Below, piece after piece: positions 8,385 to 19,484 of a stretch of DNA of 64,000 bases. The notes beneath the pieces were generated by a model that was given only the letters and a program-made list of their open reading frames with translations, had not been told where the DNA came from and made no database searches. The position numbers and the translations under genes are program-made. The stretch's first letter is position 1; every line of letters starts with the position of its first letter. Origin of the DNA: Halomonas denitrificans (GTDB lineage: Bacteria; Pseudomonadota; Gammaproteobacteria; Xanthomonadales; Wenzhouxiangellaceae); contig JAHVKF010000001.1 of the NCBI GenBank assembly GCA_019800895.1, positions 558,001 through 622,000 of the forward strand. The letters are read 5' to 3'.

Positions 8385-10346
8385 TCATTTCAGCAGCACG
8401 AACGCGAAGACCAGGGCCACCAGGCCGATGATCATCGCGAAGGCGTAGTGATAGAGGAAGCCGGTCTGGACGTTGCGCACCCGAGCGGCCACCGCGCCGA
8501 CCAGGCGCGCCGAGCCGTGGACCAACCAGCCGTCGATGATCATCCGGTCGCCGCGCTTCGACAGGAAGCGGGCCAGCCCCATGCCGCCGCCGACGATCAC
8601 GTTCTGGTAGAACTCGTCGAAGCCGTACTTGCGGTCCAGCACGAGCCACAGTCCGTGGAAGCGATTCTTGAGCGTCGATGCGATCGAGGGCTGGAACAGG
8701 TAGATCCAGGTGGCCAGTCCGACCCCGAGCATCGCCAGCCAGAACACCGGCGTGACGAAACCGTGCATCGCGAATGCGGCTGCGCCGTGGAACTTGTCGC
8801 CCAGCTTGGCCACCGGATCCGATGCGGGATCGATGTAGATCGCGTCGGCCAGGGCACCGCCGAACAGCAACGGTTCGACGGTGAAGTAGCCGATCAGCAG
8901 CGACGGAATGGCCAGGAGGACCAGTGGAACGGTCACCACCCAGGGAGATTCGTGTGCATGGGACAGCGTTTCCTCGTCCGCCCGCGCCTTGCCGTGGAAG
9001 GTCAGGTACAGCATGCGGAACGTGTACAGCGCGGTCACCACCACGCCGGCGTAGACCGCGAATACGGCATAGGATCCGCCGGTCCGCTCGACCAGCTTGG
9101 TCGACTCGATGATCAGGTCCTTGGAGAAGAAGCCGGAAAAGAACGGGAAGCCGATCAGCGCCAGGGAGCCGATCCAGGCGGTGGCCGCGGTGATCGGCAT
9201 CTTCCGACCCAGGCCGCCCATTTCGCGCATGTCCTGCTTGTGGTGCATCGCGATGATCACGGAGCCGGCGGCCAGGAACAGCAGCGCCTTGAAGAACGCG
9301 TGGGTCATCAGGTGGAAGATCGCCACCGAATAGGCCGAGGCGCCGAGCGCGACCGTCATGTAGCCGAGCTGCGACAGCGTCGAATAGGCCACGACGCGCT
9401 TGATGTCGTTCTGGACGATGCCGATCAGGCCCGTGAACAGGGCCGTGGTCGCGCCGATGATCAGAATGAAGCTCAGTGCGGTCGACGACAGTTCGTAGAG
9501 CGGCGAAAGACGCGCGACCATGAAGATGCCCGCGGTGACCATGGTCGCGGCATGGATCAACGCCGAGATCGGGGTCGGGCCTTCCATCGAATCGGGCAGC
9601 CAGACATGCAGCGGCACCTGGGCCGATTTGCCCATCGCACCGATGAACAGGCAGATGCAGATGAAGGTCATCACCGACCACTCGACACTGCCGAACGGCG
9701 AGAAGGTCTCGCCCGCGACCGAAGGTGCCGCGGCGAAGACTTCGGCGTAATCCAGCGATCCCATGTACATCAGCACGGCTGCGACGCCGAGCAGGAGGCC
9801 GAAATCGCCGCCCCGGTTGACCAGGAAGGCCTTCAGGTTGGCCCGTACCGCCGATTCCTTCTTGAAGTAGAAGCCGATCAGCAGGTAGGAGACCACGCCG
9901 ACCGCCTCCCAGCCGAAGAACAGCTGGAGGAAGTTGTTCGCCATGACCAGCATCAGCATCGCGAACGTGAACAGGTTGATGTAGGCGAAGAAGCGCTGGT
10001 ACCCCGGATCGTCCTTCATGTAGCCGATGGTGTAGACGTGGACCATCAGCGACACGAAGGTCACCACCACCATCATCAGCGCGGTCAGCGAGTCGATCAG
10101 GAAGCCGACTTCGAGATCGATTCCGTCGACAACCGCCCACTGGTAGACCGTGTAGTTCAGCACCTGCCAGTCGGTGGTGAAGACCTGCCAGGCCACCCAC
10201 GCCGACAGCGCGAACGAGCCGGCTACGGCCAGGATGGTCACGGTGTGGGCGCCGGTGCGCCCGATCGGGTGCCGCAACAGTCCCGCGATGGCACTGCCGG
10301 CGAGCGGCAGCAGCGGGATCAGCAGCAATACGGTCTTGATATCCAC
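8385..10346 (-). CDS. nuoL: NADH-quinone oxidoreductase subunit L
   Basis: A 653-residue distal proton-pumping subunit of complex I that carries the long lateral helix at its C-terminus. Markers are LLGFYFKKESAVRANLKAF-type sequence near residue 160, HVWLPDSMEGPTPISALIHA in the channel region and AYSTLSQLGYM in a broken helix. I chose the ATG at 10346 (protein begins MDIKTVLLLIPLLPLAGS) because it gives the typical hydrophobic first helix. A longer antisense-like frame over the same bases is not coding. 41 bases separate it from nuoK. Confidence 0.96.
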   Translation of the reverse strand: MDIKTVLLLIPLLPLAGSAIAGLLRHPIGRTGAHTVTILAVAGSFALSAWVAWQVFTTDWQVLNYTVYQWAVVDGIDLEVGFLIDSLTALMMVVVTFVSLMVHVYTIGYMKDDPGYQRFFAYINLFTFAMLMLVMANNFLQLFFGWEAVGVVSYLLIGFYFKKESAVRANLKAFLVNRGGDFGLLLGVAAVLMYMGSLDYAEVFAAAPSVAGETFSPFGSVEWSVMTFICICLFIGAMGKSAQVPLHVWLPDSMEGPTPISALIHAATMVTAGIFMVARLSPLYELSSTALSFILIIGATTALFTGLIGIVQNDIKRVVAYSTLSQLGYMTVALGASAYSVAIFHLMTHAFFKALLFLAAGSVIIAMHHKQDMREMGGLGRKMPITAATAWIGSLALIGFPFFSGFFSKDLIIESTKLVERTGGSYAVFAVYAGVVVTALYTFRMLYLTFHGKARADEETLSHAHESPWVVTVPLVLLAIPSLLIGYFTVEPLLFGGALADAIYIDPASDPVAKLGDKFHGAAAFAMHGFVTPVFWLAMLGVGLATWIYLFQPSIASTLKNRFHGLWLVLDRKYGFDEFYQNVIVGGGMGLARFLSKRGDRMIIDGWLVHGSARLVGAVAARVRNVQTGFLYHYAFAMIIGLVALVFAFVLLK

Positions 10347-10387
10347 TCGTCAATTCGTCCGTTCGGTTCTCGTGACAGCCGGGCGCG

Positions 10388-10693
10388 TCAGCCCCGGAGT
10401 TCCTCGATGTCTTCGACGTTGATCGTCTGCCGGTTCCGGAACAGGACGACCAGGATGGCCAGACCGATGGCGGCCTCGGCGGCGGCGACGGTCAGGATGA
10501 AGAACACGAAGACCTGCCCGTCCATGTTGTCCAGGAATCGGGAGAAGGCGATGAAGTTCATGTTGACCGCCAGCAGCATCAACTCGATCGACATCAGCAG
10601 GATGATGATGTTCTTCCGGTTCAGGAAGATGCCGGCCACGCCGATCGAGAACAGGATCGCGCCGAGGGTCAGGAAGTGCGCCAGGGTGAGCAT
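10388..10693 (-). CDS. nuoK: NADH-quinone oxidoreductase subunit K
   Basis: A 101-residue, three-helix membrane subunit of complex I. The conserved membrane glutamates of the proton path lie in [17 protein letters not shown] and [14 protein letters not shown]. It begins 1 base after nuoJ ends. Length is typical (100-101). Confidence 0.96.
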   Translation of the reverse strand: MLTLAHFLTLGAILFSIGVAGIFLNRKNIIILLMSIELMLLAVNMNFIAFSRFLDNMDGQVFVFFILTVAAAEAAIGLAILVVLFRNRQTINVEDIEELRG

Positions 10694-10694
10694 G

Positions 10695-11297
10695 TCAGTT
10701 CTCCCCTCCTTCGGATTCGACCTGGACCAGTCGGACCCGCTCCTCGCGCCGGATCCGGACCTGCTGCGACGGATCCTGGTACTTGGTCTGTGGACGGCGG
10801 CGGTGGGTCAGCATGATCGCCGCCACGATCGCGACCAGCAGCACGAAGCCGGCGATCTCGAACGGGTAGAGGTACTCGGTGAACAGCCATTCGCCCAGCG
10901 CGCGGGTGTTGCTGCCCTCGCCCTCGGCGCGCGGCATCATCACGTTCGTGTCGAGACCGCGCGACCAGATCAGGATGAACAGCTGGGCAGCCATCGCCAG
11001 CGCGACCAGGATGCCCACGGGCAGATAGCGGGCGAAGCCGGCCTTGAGTACGGCAAGGTTGATGTCGAGCATCATCACCACGAACAGGAACAACACCATC
11101 ACGGCGCCGACGTAGACCAGCACCAGCGTGATGGCCAGGAACTCCGCTTCAAGCAGCAGCCAGATGCAGGCGGCGGAAAAGAAGCAGAGCACCAGGAACA
11201 GCACCGAATAGACCGGGTTGCGCGAGGTGATCACGCTCAGCGCGGCCAGGGTCAGCACGCCACCGAACAGGTAGAAGATGATTTCGATGATTGGCAT
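10695..11297 (-). CDS. nuoJ: NADH-quinone oxidoreductase subunit J
   Basis: A 200-residue membrane subunit of complex I with five predicted helices and the family segment [20 protein letters not shown], which holds the pi-bulge helix. A charged cytoplasmic tail follows the last helix ([14 protein letters not shown]). It is separated from nuoI by 132 bases, one of the longest gaps in the operon. That gap holds an inverted repeat (CGGCCGG at 11323-11329 with CCGGCCG at 11345-11351). Confidence 0.95.
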   Translation of the reverse strand: MPIIEIIFYLFGGVLTLAALSVITSRNPVYSVLFLVLCFFSAACIWLLLEAEFLAITLVLVYVGAVMVLFLFVVMMLDINLAVLKAGFARYLPVGILVALAMAAQLFILIWSRGLDTNVMMPRAEGEGSNTRALGEWLFTEYLYPFEIAGFVLLVAIVAAIMLTHRRRPQTKYQDPSQQVRIRREERVRLVQVESEGGEN

Positions 11298-11429
11298 GGT
11301 TTCAGTTCCGGTTCAGTCCGTTCGGCCGGTTCCGCTCGCGAAAGCCGGCCGTTCGATCGTCGAACTCGTTTCCCTCTCGTTTCGGTTCATTGAAGCGCCG
11401 GGCGGGCCCTGATCCCGCGTCGTCCGGCG

Positions 11430-11918
11430 TCAGCGGTAGGCCGCGTCCCGGGCCTTGGCCGCGGCGATCTGCGGCTCGAGCCGGTCACCCAGCGCCAACA
11501 GCTGCTGCTTGTCGACGATGTTCTCGCCGCGGTTCTCGAAGTGGTACTCGGTGAAGTCGGTCTCGACGATCGAGTCCACCGGGCAGCTTTCCTCGCAGAA
11601 ACCGCAATAGATGCACTTGAACAGGTCGATGTCGTAGCGCGTGGTCCGGCGGCTTCCGTCTTCGCGCTGGGTCGAATCGATGGTGATCGCAAGCGCCGGG
11701 CAGACGGCTTCGCAGAGCTTGCAGGCGATGCAGCGCTCCTCGCCGTTCGGGTAGCGGCGCAGCGCGTGCAGGCCGCGATAGCGCGGCGATTTCGGCGTCT
11801 TCTCCTCCGGGTAGCTGAGCGTGAACTTCGGCCGCGTGAAGTAGCGGAAGGTCAGGTTCAGTCCCTTGAAGAGCTCCAGCAGCATCAGCGACTGGAAATA
11901 CTGTCGAACGGCGTGCAT
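11430..11918 (-). CDS. nuoI: NADH-quinone oxidoreductase subunit I
   Basis: A 162-residue peripheral subunit of complex I holding iron-sulfur clusters N6a and N6b. Two complete 4Fe-4S motifs are seen: [13 protein letters not shown] beginning at residue 63 and [13 protein letters not shown] about 40 residues later. The start at 11918 (MHAVRQYFQ) was chosen over an upstream in-frame start because it has a clear ribosome-binding site (GGAGG, 5 bases upstream) and avoids overlap with nuoH. It starts 2 bases downstream of the nuoH stop. Confidence 0.95.
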   Translation of the reverse strand: MHAVRQYFQSLMLLELFKGLNLTFRYFTRPKFTLSYPEEKTPKSPRYRGLHALRRYPNGEERCIACKLCEAVCPALAITIDSTQREDGSRRTTRYDIDLFKCIYCGFCEESCPVDSIVETDFTEYHFENRGENIVDKQQLLALGDRLEPQIAAAKARDAAYR

Positions 11919-11920
11919 CG

Positions 11921-12925
11921 TCAACCTCCGTAGAACCCGGAGACCCGGAACAGACCGGCCACCAGGATCCATACGATCGTGATCGGGATGAAGACCTTCC
12001 AGCCCAGGCGCATGATCTGGTCATAGCGATAGCGCGGGAAGGTCGCCCTGAACCACAGGAACAGGAACATGAAGCCGAAGGTCTTGATCAGGAACCAGTG
12101 CGGACCGGGTTCACCGACCACCGGCACCCCGGCCAGGGGGCTCAGCCAGCCGCCGAAGAACAGCAACGCGGTCAGCGCGGAGATCAGGATCATGTTGGCG
12201 TATTCGGCCAGGAAGAACAGAGCGAAGGCGCTGCCCGAGTATTCGACGTGGAAGCCGGCAACGATCTCCGACTCGCCCTCGGCGACGTCGAAGGGCGCGC
12301 GGTTCGTCTCGGCCACGCCCGAGATGAAGTAGACGACGAACAGCGGGAACAGCGGCAGCCAGAACCAGCTCAGTATGCCGCCTCCCTGCGCGTCGACGAT
12401 GGCCGTCAGGTTCAGGCTGCCGGACAGGATGATCACACCGACCAGGGCGAAGCCCATCGCGATCTCGTAGGACACGATCTGGGCCGCGGAGCGCAGGCAG
12501 CCGAGGAAGGCATACTTGGAGTTCGACGCCCAACCGCCGACGATCACGCCGTAGACACCCATCGACGTCATGGCCAGAATGTAGAGAAGGCCGGCGTCGA
12601 TGTCGGCCAGCACCAGCCGGTCGGAGAACGGCACCACGGCCCAGGCCGCGAAGGCCGGGACCAGCGTCAGCATCGGTGCAAGGATGAACAGGAACCGGTT
12701 CGCGTTGGCCGGGAGGATGATTTCCTTGAGCAGCAGCTTGAACACGTCGGCGAAGGGCTGGAACAGGCCCTTCGGCCCGACCCGGTTCGGCCCCACGCGC
12801 GACTGCATGTAACCGATCACCTTGCGCTCGGCGTAGGTGTAGTACGCCACGGCCAGGATCAGCGGCACCATGATCATCAGGATCTTGGCGACCGTCCAGG
12901 CCAGCACCGTCAGCTGTTCGATCAT
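11921..12925 (-). CDS. nuoH: NADH-quinone oxidoreductase subunit H
   Basis: A 334-residue membrane subunit of complex I forming much of the quinone-binding chamber. Diagnostic segments are [20 protein letters not shown] and the conserved loop [20 protein letters not shown]. The start at 12925 ([16 protein letters not shown]) gives the usual first helix and an ATGA overlap with the nuoG stop; the frame is open further upstream but that part lies within nuoG. Confidence 0.95.
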   Translation of the reverse strand: MIEQLTVLAWTVAKILMIMVPLILAVAYYTYAERKVIGYMQSRVGPNRVGPKGLFQPFADVFKLLLKEIILPANANRFLFILAPMLTLVPAFAAWAVVPFSDRLVLADIDAGLLYILAMTSMGVYGVIVGGWASNSKYAFLGCLRSAAQIVSYEIAMGFALVGVIILSGSLNLTAIVDAQGGGILSWFWLPLFPLFVVYFISGVAETNRAPFDVAEGESEIVAGFHVEYSGSAFALFFLAEYANMILISALTALLFFGGWLSPLAGVPVVGEPGPHWFLIKTFGFMFLFLWFRATFPRYRYDQIMRLGWKVFIPITIVWILVAGLFRVSGFYGG

Positions 12926-15303
12926 CGGTCGTCCTCCGCGTCGGCGGCTTCCAGTTCCAGCGGAGCCCAGGCCGCGCCGAGCCGGCTGGACAGGCAGCTG
13001 GTCGCCGGCAACCACGCCGCACCCGGCGGCACGCCGTCGTCGTAGCGCAGCGGGGCGATCGCACGCTCGGTTCCCTGGACGATCCGGACCCGTTCGGCCT
13101 GGCCGAGTTCCAGCGAGTCGCGCGCCGACGGATGCAGCACGACATAGGCATTGTCGGCGTGGTCCGTGTCCTGGAGCGGCTTCGAGCGGCGCTGCAGCGC
13201 GTCGCCGCCGAACATCGGCACGACGCCGACCCGCCAGAGTGCGTCCTCGCCGTCGTCGGCGGACGCGAAGGCGTCGTCGTCCAGCTCGGGCGCGCCAACG
13301 GCGGACTCGTCGTACACCGGGGCGACCTGCCCGATGTGGGTGAAATCGAAGCCGTCGAGTTCGAGTTGCTCGCCCAGCTTGCGCAGGATCTTCCAACCCG
13401 GCCGCGCGGCACCGGGCGCCCGGCCCACCGCGTCGACGATCTGGCGCAGGCCGTCGAGGTTGACGAAGCTGCCGTCGGTTTCCGGCGCTGCGGCCAGCGG
13501 CAGCAGCACGTGGGCGCTGTCGAGCAGGTCCGTGCCGGCGAACGCGGCGAAGGCGACGACCAGGTCGGCCCGGGCCAGCGCGGCGCGGGCTGCGGCGGGA
13601 TCGGGCAGGTCGAACTCAGGCTCGAGGTCGTGGAGGATGTAGGCCTTCAGAGGCGCCCCGATCTGCGCGGCCGCGGACAGGCCGTTGGCGCCCGGCACCG
13701 CTCCGGCGCGCCAGGCGCCCTCGGAATTCGCCCTTCCGGGCAGGAACATCCGCGCCGTCTCCAGCACCCGGCAGAGGTCGTCGGCCAGGGCCCGGAGGAT
13801 CGCGGCCTGCGGGTGGGCCAGGGCGACGTCGCCGAGGAGCACGAAGCCATGATCGGCATCCCGCAGGGCATCGGCCACCGCGCGGGCGGCTTCGTCCGGC
13901 ACGTGGTCGGCGATGAACCGACCGAGGGCACTGTCCGGCACGGAGGCGTCGGCGGCCTGGTAGGCCGCGTGCAGCACACGCGCGAGCCCCGCGACCATCT
14001 GCTGCGGCGGCACGATCACGCGAGCGGCGAGGTCGTAGGGGAGATCCCAGGCGATCGGGTTCAGGTCCATCACCTTCGCGCCGTTCGAGCGCCATGCGCT
14101 GCGGACCCGATGATTCAGGATCGGCTGGTCGTGGCGCAGGTGGCTGCCGACGAGGAACACGGCGTCGGCCCGCGACAGGTCCTCGGACGGCCGATCGAGT
14201 CGCGCGCGGCCGAGGTTCGGGTCGCGGTCGTCGGTCACGCGCAGGCGGTGATCGAGGTTCGGCGTGCCGAGGCCGTCGGCCAGGCTGCGCAGGAGGCGAA
14301 ACTCCTCGCTGGTCGCCCGCGGCGAGGCCAGGATGCCGACCTGGTCTGCGCCGTGCTCGTCGATCGTTGCCGACAGACGCTTGCCGACGAAATCGAGGGC
14401 GGTCTCCCAGTCGACGTCCTGCCACTGGCCGTCGCGCTTGATCCTGGGCTGAGTCACGCGATCGTCGGCGGCGAGGCCGAAGTGCGAATAGCGATCGCGG
14501 TCGGCGAGCCAGCACTCGTTGACCGCTTCGTCGTCGCGCGGCACCGCGCGCATGATCTCGCCGCGACGGACGTGATAGTGCAGCTTCGACCCGACACAGT
14601 CGTGCGTACCGATGTACGGCCGGGCCGACATTTCCCAGGCGCGGGCGGAATAGCGGAACGGCTTGTTGGTCAGTGCACCGACCGGACACAGGTCGATGAT
14701 GTTGCCCGACAGCTCCGAGTCGATATTGCGCTCGATGAAGGTCGAGATCTCGGTCTTCTCACCGCGGCCGACGCCGCCGAGTTCAGCGGTGCCGGCGATT
14801 TCCTCGAGGAAACGCACACAGCGCGTGCAGTGGATGCAGCGGGTCATGTCCGTGGCCACCAGCGGACCGAGGTTCTTGTCCTTGACCACGCGCTTGCGTT
14901 CGGTGAAGCGCGAGATCGACCGGCCGTAGCCCATCGCCAGGTCCTGCAGCTCGCACTCGCCGCCCTGGTCGCAGATCGGGCAGTCCAGCGGGTGGTTGAT
15001 CAGCAGGAACTCCATCACACCGCGCTGCGCGTCGACGGCGCGGCGGGAACGGGTGAACACCTTCATGCCGTCGGCCACCGGGGTGGCGCAGGCCGGCAGC
15101 GGCTTCGGCGCCTTCTCCACGTCGACCAGGCACATCCGGCAGTTGGCCGCGATCGACAGCTTGCGGTGATAGCAGAAGCGCGGAATCTCGATGCCCGCAC
15201 GATCGGTCACCTCGATGATCATCTGGCCCTTGCGCGCTTCCAGCTCGCGGCCGTCGACCTCGATCGTCACCGTATCCACCGGCTTGTTTTCGACTGTTGC
15301 CAT
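12922..15303 (-). CDS. nuoG: NADH-quinone oxidoreductase subunit G
   Basis: A 793-residue peripheral-arm subunit of complex I. The N-terminal domain carries the 2Fe-2S ligands (C44, C55, C58, C72), then the His-coordinated cluster region [17 protein letters not shown] and [12 protein letters not shown]. The molybdopterin-oxidoreductase-like domain follows and is catalytically silent in complex I. The extra N7 cluster found in E. coli is probably absent: the region near [12 protein letters not shown] keeps only one of the expected cysteines. Upstream, instead of direct coupling to nuoF, lies a 195-base spacer with a palindromic repeat element. Confidence 0.95.
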   Translation of the reverse strand: MATVENKPVDTVTIEVDGRELEARKGQMIIEVTDRAGIEIPRFCYHRKLSIAANCRMCLVDVEKAPKPLPACATPVADGMKVFTRSRRAVDAQRGVMEFLLINHPLDCPICDQGGECELQDLAMGYGRSISRFTERKRVVKDKNLGPLVATDMTRCIHCTRCVRFLEEIAGTAELGGVGRGEKTEISTFIERNIDSELSGNIIDLCPVGALTNKPFRYSARAWEMSARPYIGTHDCVGSKLHYHVRRGEIMRAVPRDDEAVNECWLADRDRYSHFGLAADDRVTQPRIKRDGQWQDVDWETALDFVGKRLSATIDEHGADQVGILASPRATSEEFRLLRSLADGLGTPNLDHRLRVTDDRDPNLGRARLDRPSEDLSRADAVFLVGSHLRHDQPILNHRVRSAWRSNGAKVMDLNPIAWDLPYDLAARVIVPPQQMVAGLARVLHAAYQAADASVPDSALGRFIADHVPDEAARAVADALRDADHGFVLLGDVALAHPQAAILRALADDLCRVLETARMFLPGRANSEGAWRAGAVPGANGLSAAAQIGAPLKAYILHDLEPEFDLPDPAAARAALARADLVVAFAAFAGTDLLDSAHVLLPLAAAPETDGSFVNLDGLRQIVDAVGRAPGAARPGWKILRKLGEQLELDGFDFTHIGQVAPVYDESAVGAPELDDDAFASADDGEDALWRVGVVPMFGGDALQRRSKPLQDTDHADNAYVVLHPSARDSLELGQAERVRIVQGTERAIAPLRYDDGVPPGAAWLPATSCLSSRLGAAWAPLELEAADAEDDR

Positions 15304-15332
15304 AGTCAGACTCGTGAAAACTCTGTTTGATT

Positions 15333-15482
15333 ACCGCGGATGAACGCGGATGAACGCGGATGCAGAGCACAGACTCCTTCGCCGCGCCGGCCCGGGACGC
15401 GTCGACGGAACGGACTCATTGCCAGGTCTGCAGTTGCTTGTTCCACGGTTTCAATCTGCGTCCATCTGCGTTCATCTGCGGT
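15333..15482. repeat. Palindromic intergenic element A (10-bp-periodic arms)
   Basis: Left arm at 15333-15364 and right arm at 15453-15482 are inverted copies, about 26 of 29 positions complementary, around an 88-base core. Each arm is itself periodic, with GATGAACGCG repeating every 10 bases. The element fills the space between nuoF and nuoG. The same arm design occurs at 16811-16956 and 25921-26143 with unrelated cores. Confidence 0.85.
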
Positions 15483-15498
15483 CAGGCCTTTCTGAAGT

Positions 15499-16794
15499 TC
15501 AGGCCGCGGCGCCGAACTTGTCGGCGACGATCGAGCGCTTGTGCTCGACGAAGTACTCGAACTCGTGCCGGAAGTGACGCAGGAAGCCCTGGACCGGCCA
15601 TGCCGCGGCTTCGCCGAAGGCACAGATCGTGTGGCCCTCGATCTGACCGGCCGCCGAGGCCAGCAGGTCGATGTCCTCGGGGCGCCCCTGCCCGTCGCTG
15701 ATCCGCTTCAGCACCCGGTACATCCAGCCCGTCCCTTCCCGGCAGGGCGTGCACTGACCGCAGGACTCGGCGTAGTAGAAGCGCGCGATGCGGGTGCAGG
15801 CGCTGACCATGCAGGTCGTCTCGTCCATCACGATGACCGCGCCGGAGCCCAGGCCGGACCCGGCCTTCTGCAGCGCGTCGTAATCCATGGTGATGTCCAT
15901 CATCACGTCGGCCGGCAGCACCGGCATCGACGAGCCGCCCGGGATCACGCCCTTCAGCGCATTGCCGTCTCGCATGCCGCCGCACATCTCGAGCAACTTC
16001 GCGAACGGCGTGCCGAGGGGAATCTCGTGGTTGCCCGGCTGCGCCACGTGGCCCGACACGGAGAAGATCTTCGGGCCGCCGTTGTTCGGCTTGCCGATGT
16101 TCAGGAACCAGTCGGCGCCGTTGCGCAGGATCGCCGGGACCGAGGCCAGGGTCTCCGTGTTGTTGATCGTGGTCGGCTTGCCGTAGATACCGAAATTGGC
16201 CGGGAACGGCGGCTTGAAGCGGGGCTGGCCCTTCTTGCCTTCCAGCGACTCCATCAGCGCGGTTTCTTCGCCGCAGATGTACGCGCCGGCACCGAGCACC
16301 GCGTAGATGTCCACGTCGATCCCCGAATCCTTGATGTTCGTGCCCAGCAGGCCGGCCTCGTAGGCCTCCTTCAGGGCCGCTTCGAAACGCTCGAAGGGCT
16401 CGTGGTGGAACTCGCCGCGAAGATAGTTGTAGCCGACCGTCGCGCCCATGGCATAGCAGCCGATCGCCATGCCCTCGATCACCGCGTGCGGGTTGTAGCG
16501 CAGGATGTCGCGATCATGGCAGGTGCCGGGCTCGGACTCGTCCGAGTTGCACAGCAGGTATTTCTGACCCGGCGCCGAGCGCGGCATGAACGACCATTTC
16601 AGGCCGGTCGGGAAGCCTGCGCCGCCACGCCCCCGCAGCGAGGACTTCTTGACCTCCTCGATGATGTCTTCCTGCGCGGTCTTCTCGGCCAGGACCTTCT
16701 CCCACGCCTCGTAGCCACCGTGCTTGCGGTAGGCCTCCAGCGACCAGCACTCGGGCTCGTCGAGATGGGTGAAACAGACGTTGTGGTCAGCCAT
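15499..16794 (-). CDS. nuoF: NADH-quinone oxidoreductase subunit F
   Basis: A 431-residue peripheral subunit of complex I that oxidises NADH. It has the FMN/NADH-binding glycine segment [17 protein letters not shown], and the N3 cluster motif [14 protein letters not shown] near the C-terminus. The start at 16794 ([10 protein letters not shown]) has an AAGAGG-type ribosome-binding site upstream. An apparent N-terminal extension beyond this start (including [11 protein letters not shown]) is translation of a repeat arm and should not be annotated as protein. Flanked on both sides by palindromic elements A and B. Confidence 0.95.
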   Translation of the reverse strand: MADHNVCFTHLDEPECWSLEAYRKHGGYEAWEKVLAEKTAQEDIIEEVKKSSLRGRGGAGFPTGLKWSFMPRSAPGQKYLLCNSDESEPGTCHDRDILRYNPHAVIEGMAIGCYAMGATVGYNYLRGEFHHEPFERFEAALKEAYEAGLLGTNIKDSGIDVDIYAVLGAGAYICGEETALMESLEGKKGQPRFKPPFPANFGIYGKPTTINNTETLASVPAILRNGADWFLNIGKPNNGGPKIFSVSGHVAQPGNHEIPLGTPFAKLLEMCGGMRDGNALKGVIPGGSSMPVLPADVMMDITMDYDALQKAGSGLGSGAVIVMDETTCMVSACTRIARFYYAESCGQCTPCREGTGWMYRVLKRISDGQGRPEDIDLLASAAGQIEGHTICAFGEAAAWPVQGFLRHFRHEFEYFVEHKRSIVADKFGAAA

Positions 16795-16810
16795 TAGCAA
16801 AAGCCTCTTG

Positions 16811-16956
16811 TCCACAGATGGACACGGATGAACACGGATGGTATTCCGGCCCGGTGCCAAGCGAGTTCGCAGAACCGCGGTTCATCCGCCGTGTCGGCAG
16901 GCCCCGATGGAGCGCCGGTTCTTCCAATCTGTGTTCATCCGTGTTCATCTGTGGAT
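16811..16956. repeat. Palindromic intergenic element B (10-bp-periodic arms)
   Basis: Left arm 16811-16840 (CCACAGATGGACACGGATGA...) and right arm 16926-16956 are inverted copies around an 85-base core. The arms share the GATGRACRCRGATGAACRC pattern with elements A and C, but the cores are not alike. It fills the nuoE-nuoF gap, so the transcript of the operon would carry a long stem at this point. The core also holds a small palindrome, GAACCGCGGTTC. Confidence 0.85.
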
Positions 16957-16973
16957 AACGAAAAGTTTCTGGG

Positions 16974-17501
16974 TCACTCGAGGCCGGCGAGGATTTCGTC
17001 GATCTTCTCCTCGGTCAGGTTCTCGTGGTAGTGACCGTTGACGATCATCATGGGCGCGCCGGTGCAGGCCGCCACGCACTCCTCCTCGATCTTCAGGAAG
17101 ATGCGCCCGTCGGCGGTCGTCTCGCCCAGCTTCGTGCCCAGCTTGCTCTCGACGTAGTCGACGATCTTGTCGGCGCCGCAGAGCATGCAGGAGATGTTGG
17201 TGCAGATCGAGATCGAGTTCCGTCCGACCGGCTTCGTTTCCAGCATCGAGTAGAAGGTCGCGACCTCGTAGACCCAGACCGGCGGCAGCTCGAGGTAGTC
17301 GGCCACCGCGTCCATCAGGTCGCTGGTCAGGTAGCCGTCGTTCTGGACCTGGGCGGCGTACAGGGCCTGGATGACCGCCGAGCGCCGCCCTTCCAGCGAG
17401 TCCGGAAACTTGGTCTTCCAGTGGTCGATCGTCGACCGGGTCGCGTCGCTCAGCAGTTCGGCCTTGCCGGCCGCCGGGCTCTCGTGGGCCTGGAAACTCA
17501 T
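16974..17501 (-). CDS. nuoE: NADH-quinone oxidoreductase subunit E
   Basis: A 175-residue peripheral subunit of complex I carrying the thioredoxin-like 2Fe-2S cluster N1a. Ligands are seen in [10 protein letters not shown] and in [13 protein letters not shown]. The start at 17501 ([12 protein letters not shown]) overlaps the nuoD stop by 4 bases (ATGA), so it is translationally coupled. Length is typical. Confidence 0.95.
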   Translation of the reverse strand: MSFQAHESPAAGKAELLSDATRSTIDHWKTKFPDSLEGRRSAVIQALYAAQVQNDGYLTSDLMDAVADYLELPPVWVYEVATFYSMLETKPVGRNSISICTNISCMLCGADKIVDYVESKLGTKLGETTADGRIFLKIEEECVAACTGAPMMIVNGHYHENLTEEKIDEILAGLE

Positions 17502-18751
17502 CGGTCGATCTCTCCGAATACGATGTCCTGGGTACCGATCAATGCCACCACGTCGGACAGCATGTGCCCGCGCGCCATTTCGTCCATTGCCGAGAGGTGG
17601 GCGAAGCCCGGCGCGCGCAGATGCACGCGGAAGGGCTTGTTGGCGCCGTCGGAAATCAGGTAGCAGCCGAATTCGCCCTTGGGCGCCTCGACCGCGGCGT
17701 AGGTCTCGCCCTCCGGCACGCAGTAGCCCTCGGTGAACAGCTTGAAGTGGTGGATCAGCGCTTCCATGTCGTCCTTCATTTCTTCGCGAGACGGCGGCGC
17801 GACCTTGTAGTTGCCGACCATGACCGGACCGGGATTGTCGCGCAGCCAGCGAATGCACTGCTGGGCGATGCGCGCCGACTGCCGCATCTCCTCGACGCGC
17901 ACCAGGTAGCGGTCGTAGCAATCGCCGTTGACGCCGACCGGGATGTCGAAATCGACGTCGCGGTAGCGCGCGTAGGGTTGCTTCTTGCGCAGGTCCCAGG
18001 CAATGCCCGAACCCCTGAGCATCGGTCCGCTGAAGCCCAGCTGGCGGGCACGCTCCGGCGACACCACGCCGATCCCGACGTTGCGCTGCTTCCAGATGCG
18101 GTTGTCCGTGAGCAGGGTCTCGTACTCGTCGACGCGGTCGAAGAAATCGGCCATGAAGGCGTCGAGGAAGTCCAGCATCGAGCCTTCGCGCCACTCGTTG
18201 AGGCGCTTGACGTCGGAGGCCTTGCGGAAGCGGTTTTCTTCGACCTTGGGCATCTCGGCCGGCAGATCGCGGTAGACGCCGCCCGGGCGGTAGTAGGTCG
18301 CGTGCATCCGCGCGCCGCTGACCGCCTCGTAGACGTCCATCAGCTGCTCGCGTTCGCGGAAGGCATAGAGGAACAGCGTCATCGCGCCCAGGTCGAGGCC
18401 GTTGGCGCCGATCCACATCAGGTGGTTCAGGATGCGGGTGATCTCGTCGAACAACGTGCGGATCCATTGCGCGCGGTCCGGCGGTTCGATACCGAGAAGC
18501 TGCTCGATGGCGCGCACGTAGGCGTGCTCGTTGCACATCATCGAGACGTAGTCGAGCCGGTCCATGTAGCCGATCGACTGGTTGAACGGCTTGGACTCGG
18601 CAAGCTTCTCGGTGGCCCGGTGGAGCAGGCCGACGTGCGGGTCGGCGCGCTGGACGACTTCGCCGTCCATCTCCAGGATCAGCCGCAGGACGCCGTGGGC
18701 GGCCGGATGCTGGGGACCGAAGTTCAGCGTGTAGTTGCGGATCTCGGCCAT
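17498..18751 (-). CDS. nuoD: NADH-quinone oxidoreductase subunit D
   Basis: A 417-residue peripheral subunit of complex I related to the large subunit of NiFe hydrogenases; it forms the quinone site with NuoB. Signatures are [15 protein letters not shown] at the N-terminus (catalytic histidine) and [13 protein letters not shown]. NuoC and NuoD are separate proteins here, not fused as in E. coli, and 1 base lies between their genes. Confidence 0.96.
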   Translation of the reverse strand: MAEIRNYTLNFGPQHPAAHGVLRLILEMDGEVVQRADPHVGLLHRATEKLAESKPFNQSIGYMDRLDYVSMMCNEHAYVRAIEQLLGIEPPDRAQWIRTLFDEITRILNHLMWIGANGLDLGAMTLFLYAFREREQLMDVYEAVSGARMHATYYRPGGVYRDLPAEMPKVEENRFRKASDVKRLNEWREGSMLDFLDAFMADFFDRVDEYETLLTDNRIWKQRNVGIGVVSPERARQLGFSGPMLRGSGIAWDLRKKQPYARYRDVDFDIPVGVNGDCYDRYLVRVEEMRQSARIAQQCIRWLRDNPGPVMVGNYKVAPPSREEMKDDMEALIHHFKLFTEGYCVPEGETYAAVEAPKGEFGCYLISDGANKPFRVHLRAPGFAHLSAMDEMARGHMLSDVVALIGTQDIVFGEIDR

Positions 18752-18752
18752 G

Positions 18753-19484
18753 TCACAGCCCCCCTTCGCGGCGGTCGAGCTGGTCGCCGACGTACCTCGA
18801 ATCGCGCCGGATCACGCGCGGCACGAGCACCCTCGGCTCGATTTCGGTCGGTTCGTAGACCACGCGCTTGCGGCCCTCGTCGTAGCGCACCGTGACGTTG
18901 CCGATCAGCGGGAAGTCCTTGCGGAACGGGTGACCGATGAATCCGTAGTCGGTCAGCAGGCGACGCAGGTCCGGGTGCCCCTCGAACACGATGCCGAACA
19001 GGTCGAAGGCTTCGCGCTCGTACCAGTTGGCCGACGCCCACACCTCGACCAGCGACGGCAGGCTGGGGAAATCCGCTTCGTCGGGATGGCAGCGCAGGCG
19101 CAGGCGGTGGTTGTGGGCGGTCGAGAGCAGCTGGCAGACCACCGCGAAGCGATTGGGAATCTGCTCGGCCTCGGGCCGGCTGGCCCAGTCGAAGCGGCCC
19201 GGACCGAGGTGATCGACGCCGCGCGAGAAGCCCGAGCCGGACGCTTCCGCGGTTTCCCACTCGTCGTCGCCGTAGCCAAGGAAATCGACCCCGCAGAGGT
19301 CGATGAGCATGTCGAAGGCCAGCGTCTCGTCGTCGCGCAGCCGGGTGCAGCTGTCGACCCAGTCGCGCGGCTTCAGCTCGACGATGAGCTGGCGATGGTC
19401 CTCGCGCACGGCGACGACGCGATCGCCGAGCAGTTCCTCGACGCGCCGGGCGATGGTCTGGTTGCGTTCGCTGAAAGTGCTCAT
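18753..19484 (-). CDS. nuoC: NADH-quinone oxidoreductase subunit C
   Basis: A 243-residue connecting subunit of the complex I peripheral arm (30-kDa family). The family signature lies near residue 165 ([27 protein letters not shown]) and is followed by [15 protein letters not shown]. The protein is longer than many bacterial NuoC because of an insertion around residues 80-110 (rich in Gly, Asp, Ser). Start at 19484, overlapping the nuoB stop by 4 bases. Confidence 0.94.
   Translation of the reverse strand: MSTFSERNQTIARRVEELLGDRVVAVREDHRQLIVELKPRDWVDSCTRLRDDETLAFDMLIDLCGVDFLGYGDDEWETAEASGSGFSRGVDHLGPGRFDWASRPEAEQIPNRFAVVCQLLSTAHNHRLRLRCHPDEADFPSLPSLVEVWASANWYEREAFDLFGIVFEGHPDLRRLLTDYGFIGHPFRKDFPLIGNVTVRYDEGRKRVVYEPTEIEPRVLVPRVIRRDSRYVGDQLDRREGGL

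Noticed and set aside
8352-11393. Long plus-strand open frame over nuoJ, nuoK and nuoL
   Set aside because: Antisense to three well-conserved complex I genes; the predicted protein is charged low-complexity sequence.
15499-16860. N-terminal extensions of nuoF (beyond 16794) and tldD (beyond 25837)
   Set aside because: The added residues are translations of the repeat arms and do not match the protein families; internal starts with better context were used.
15333-16956. Could the palindromic elements be complete insertion sequences or tRNA-like genes?
   Set aside because: The cores are 85-158 bases with no transposase frame and no cloverleaf; only the arms are conserved.
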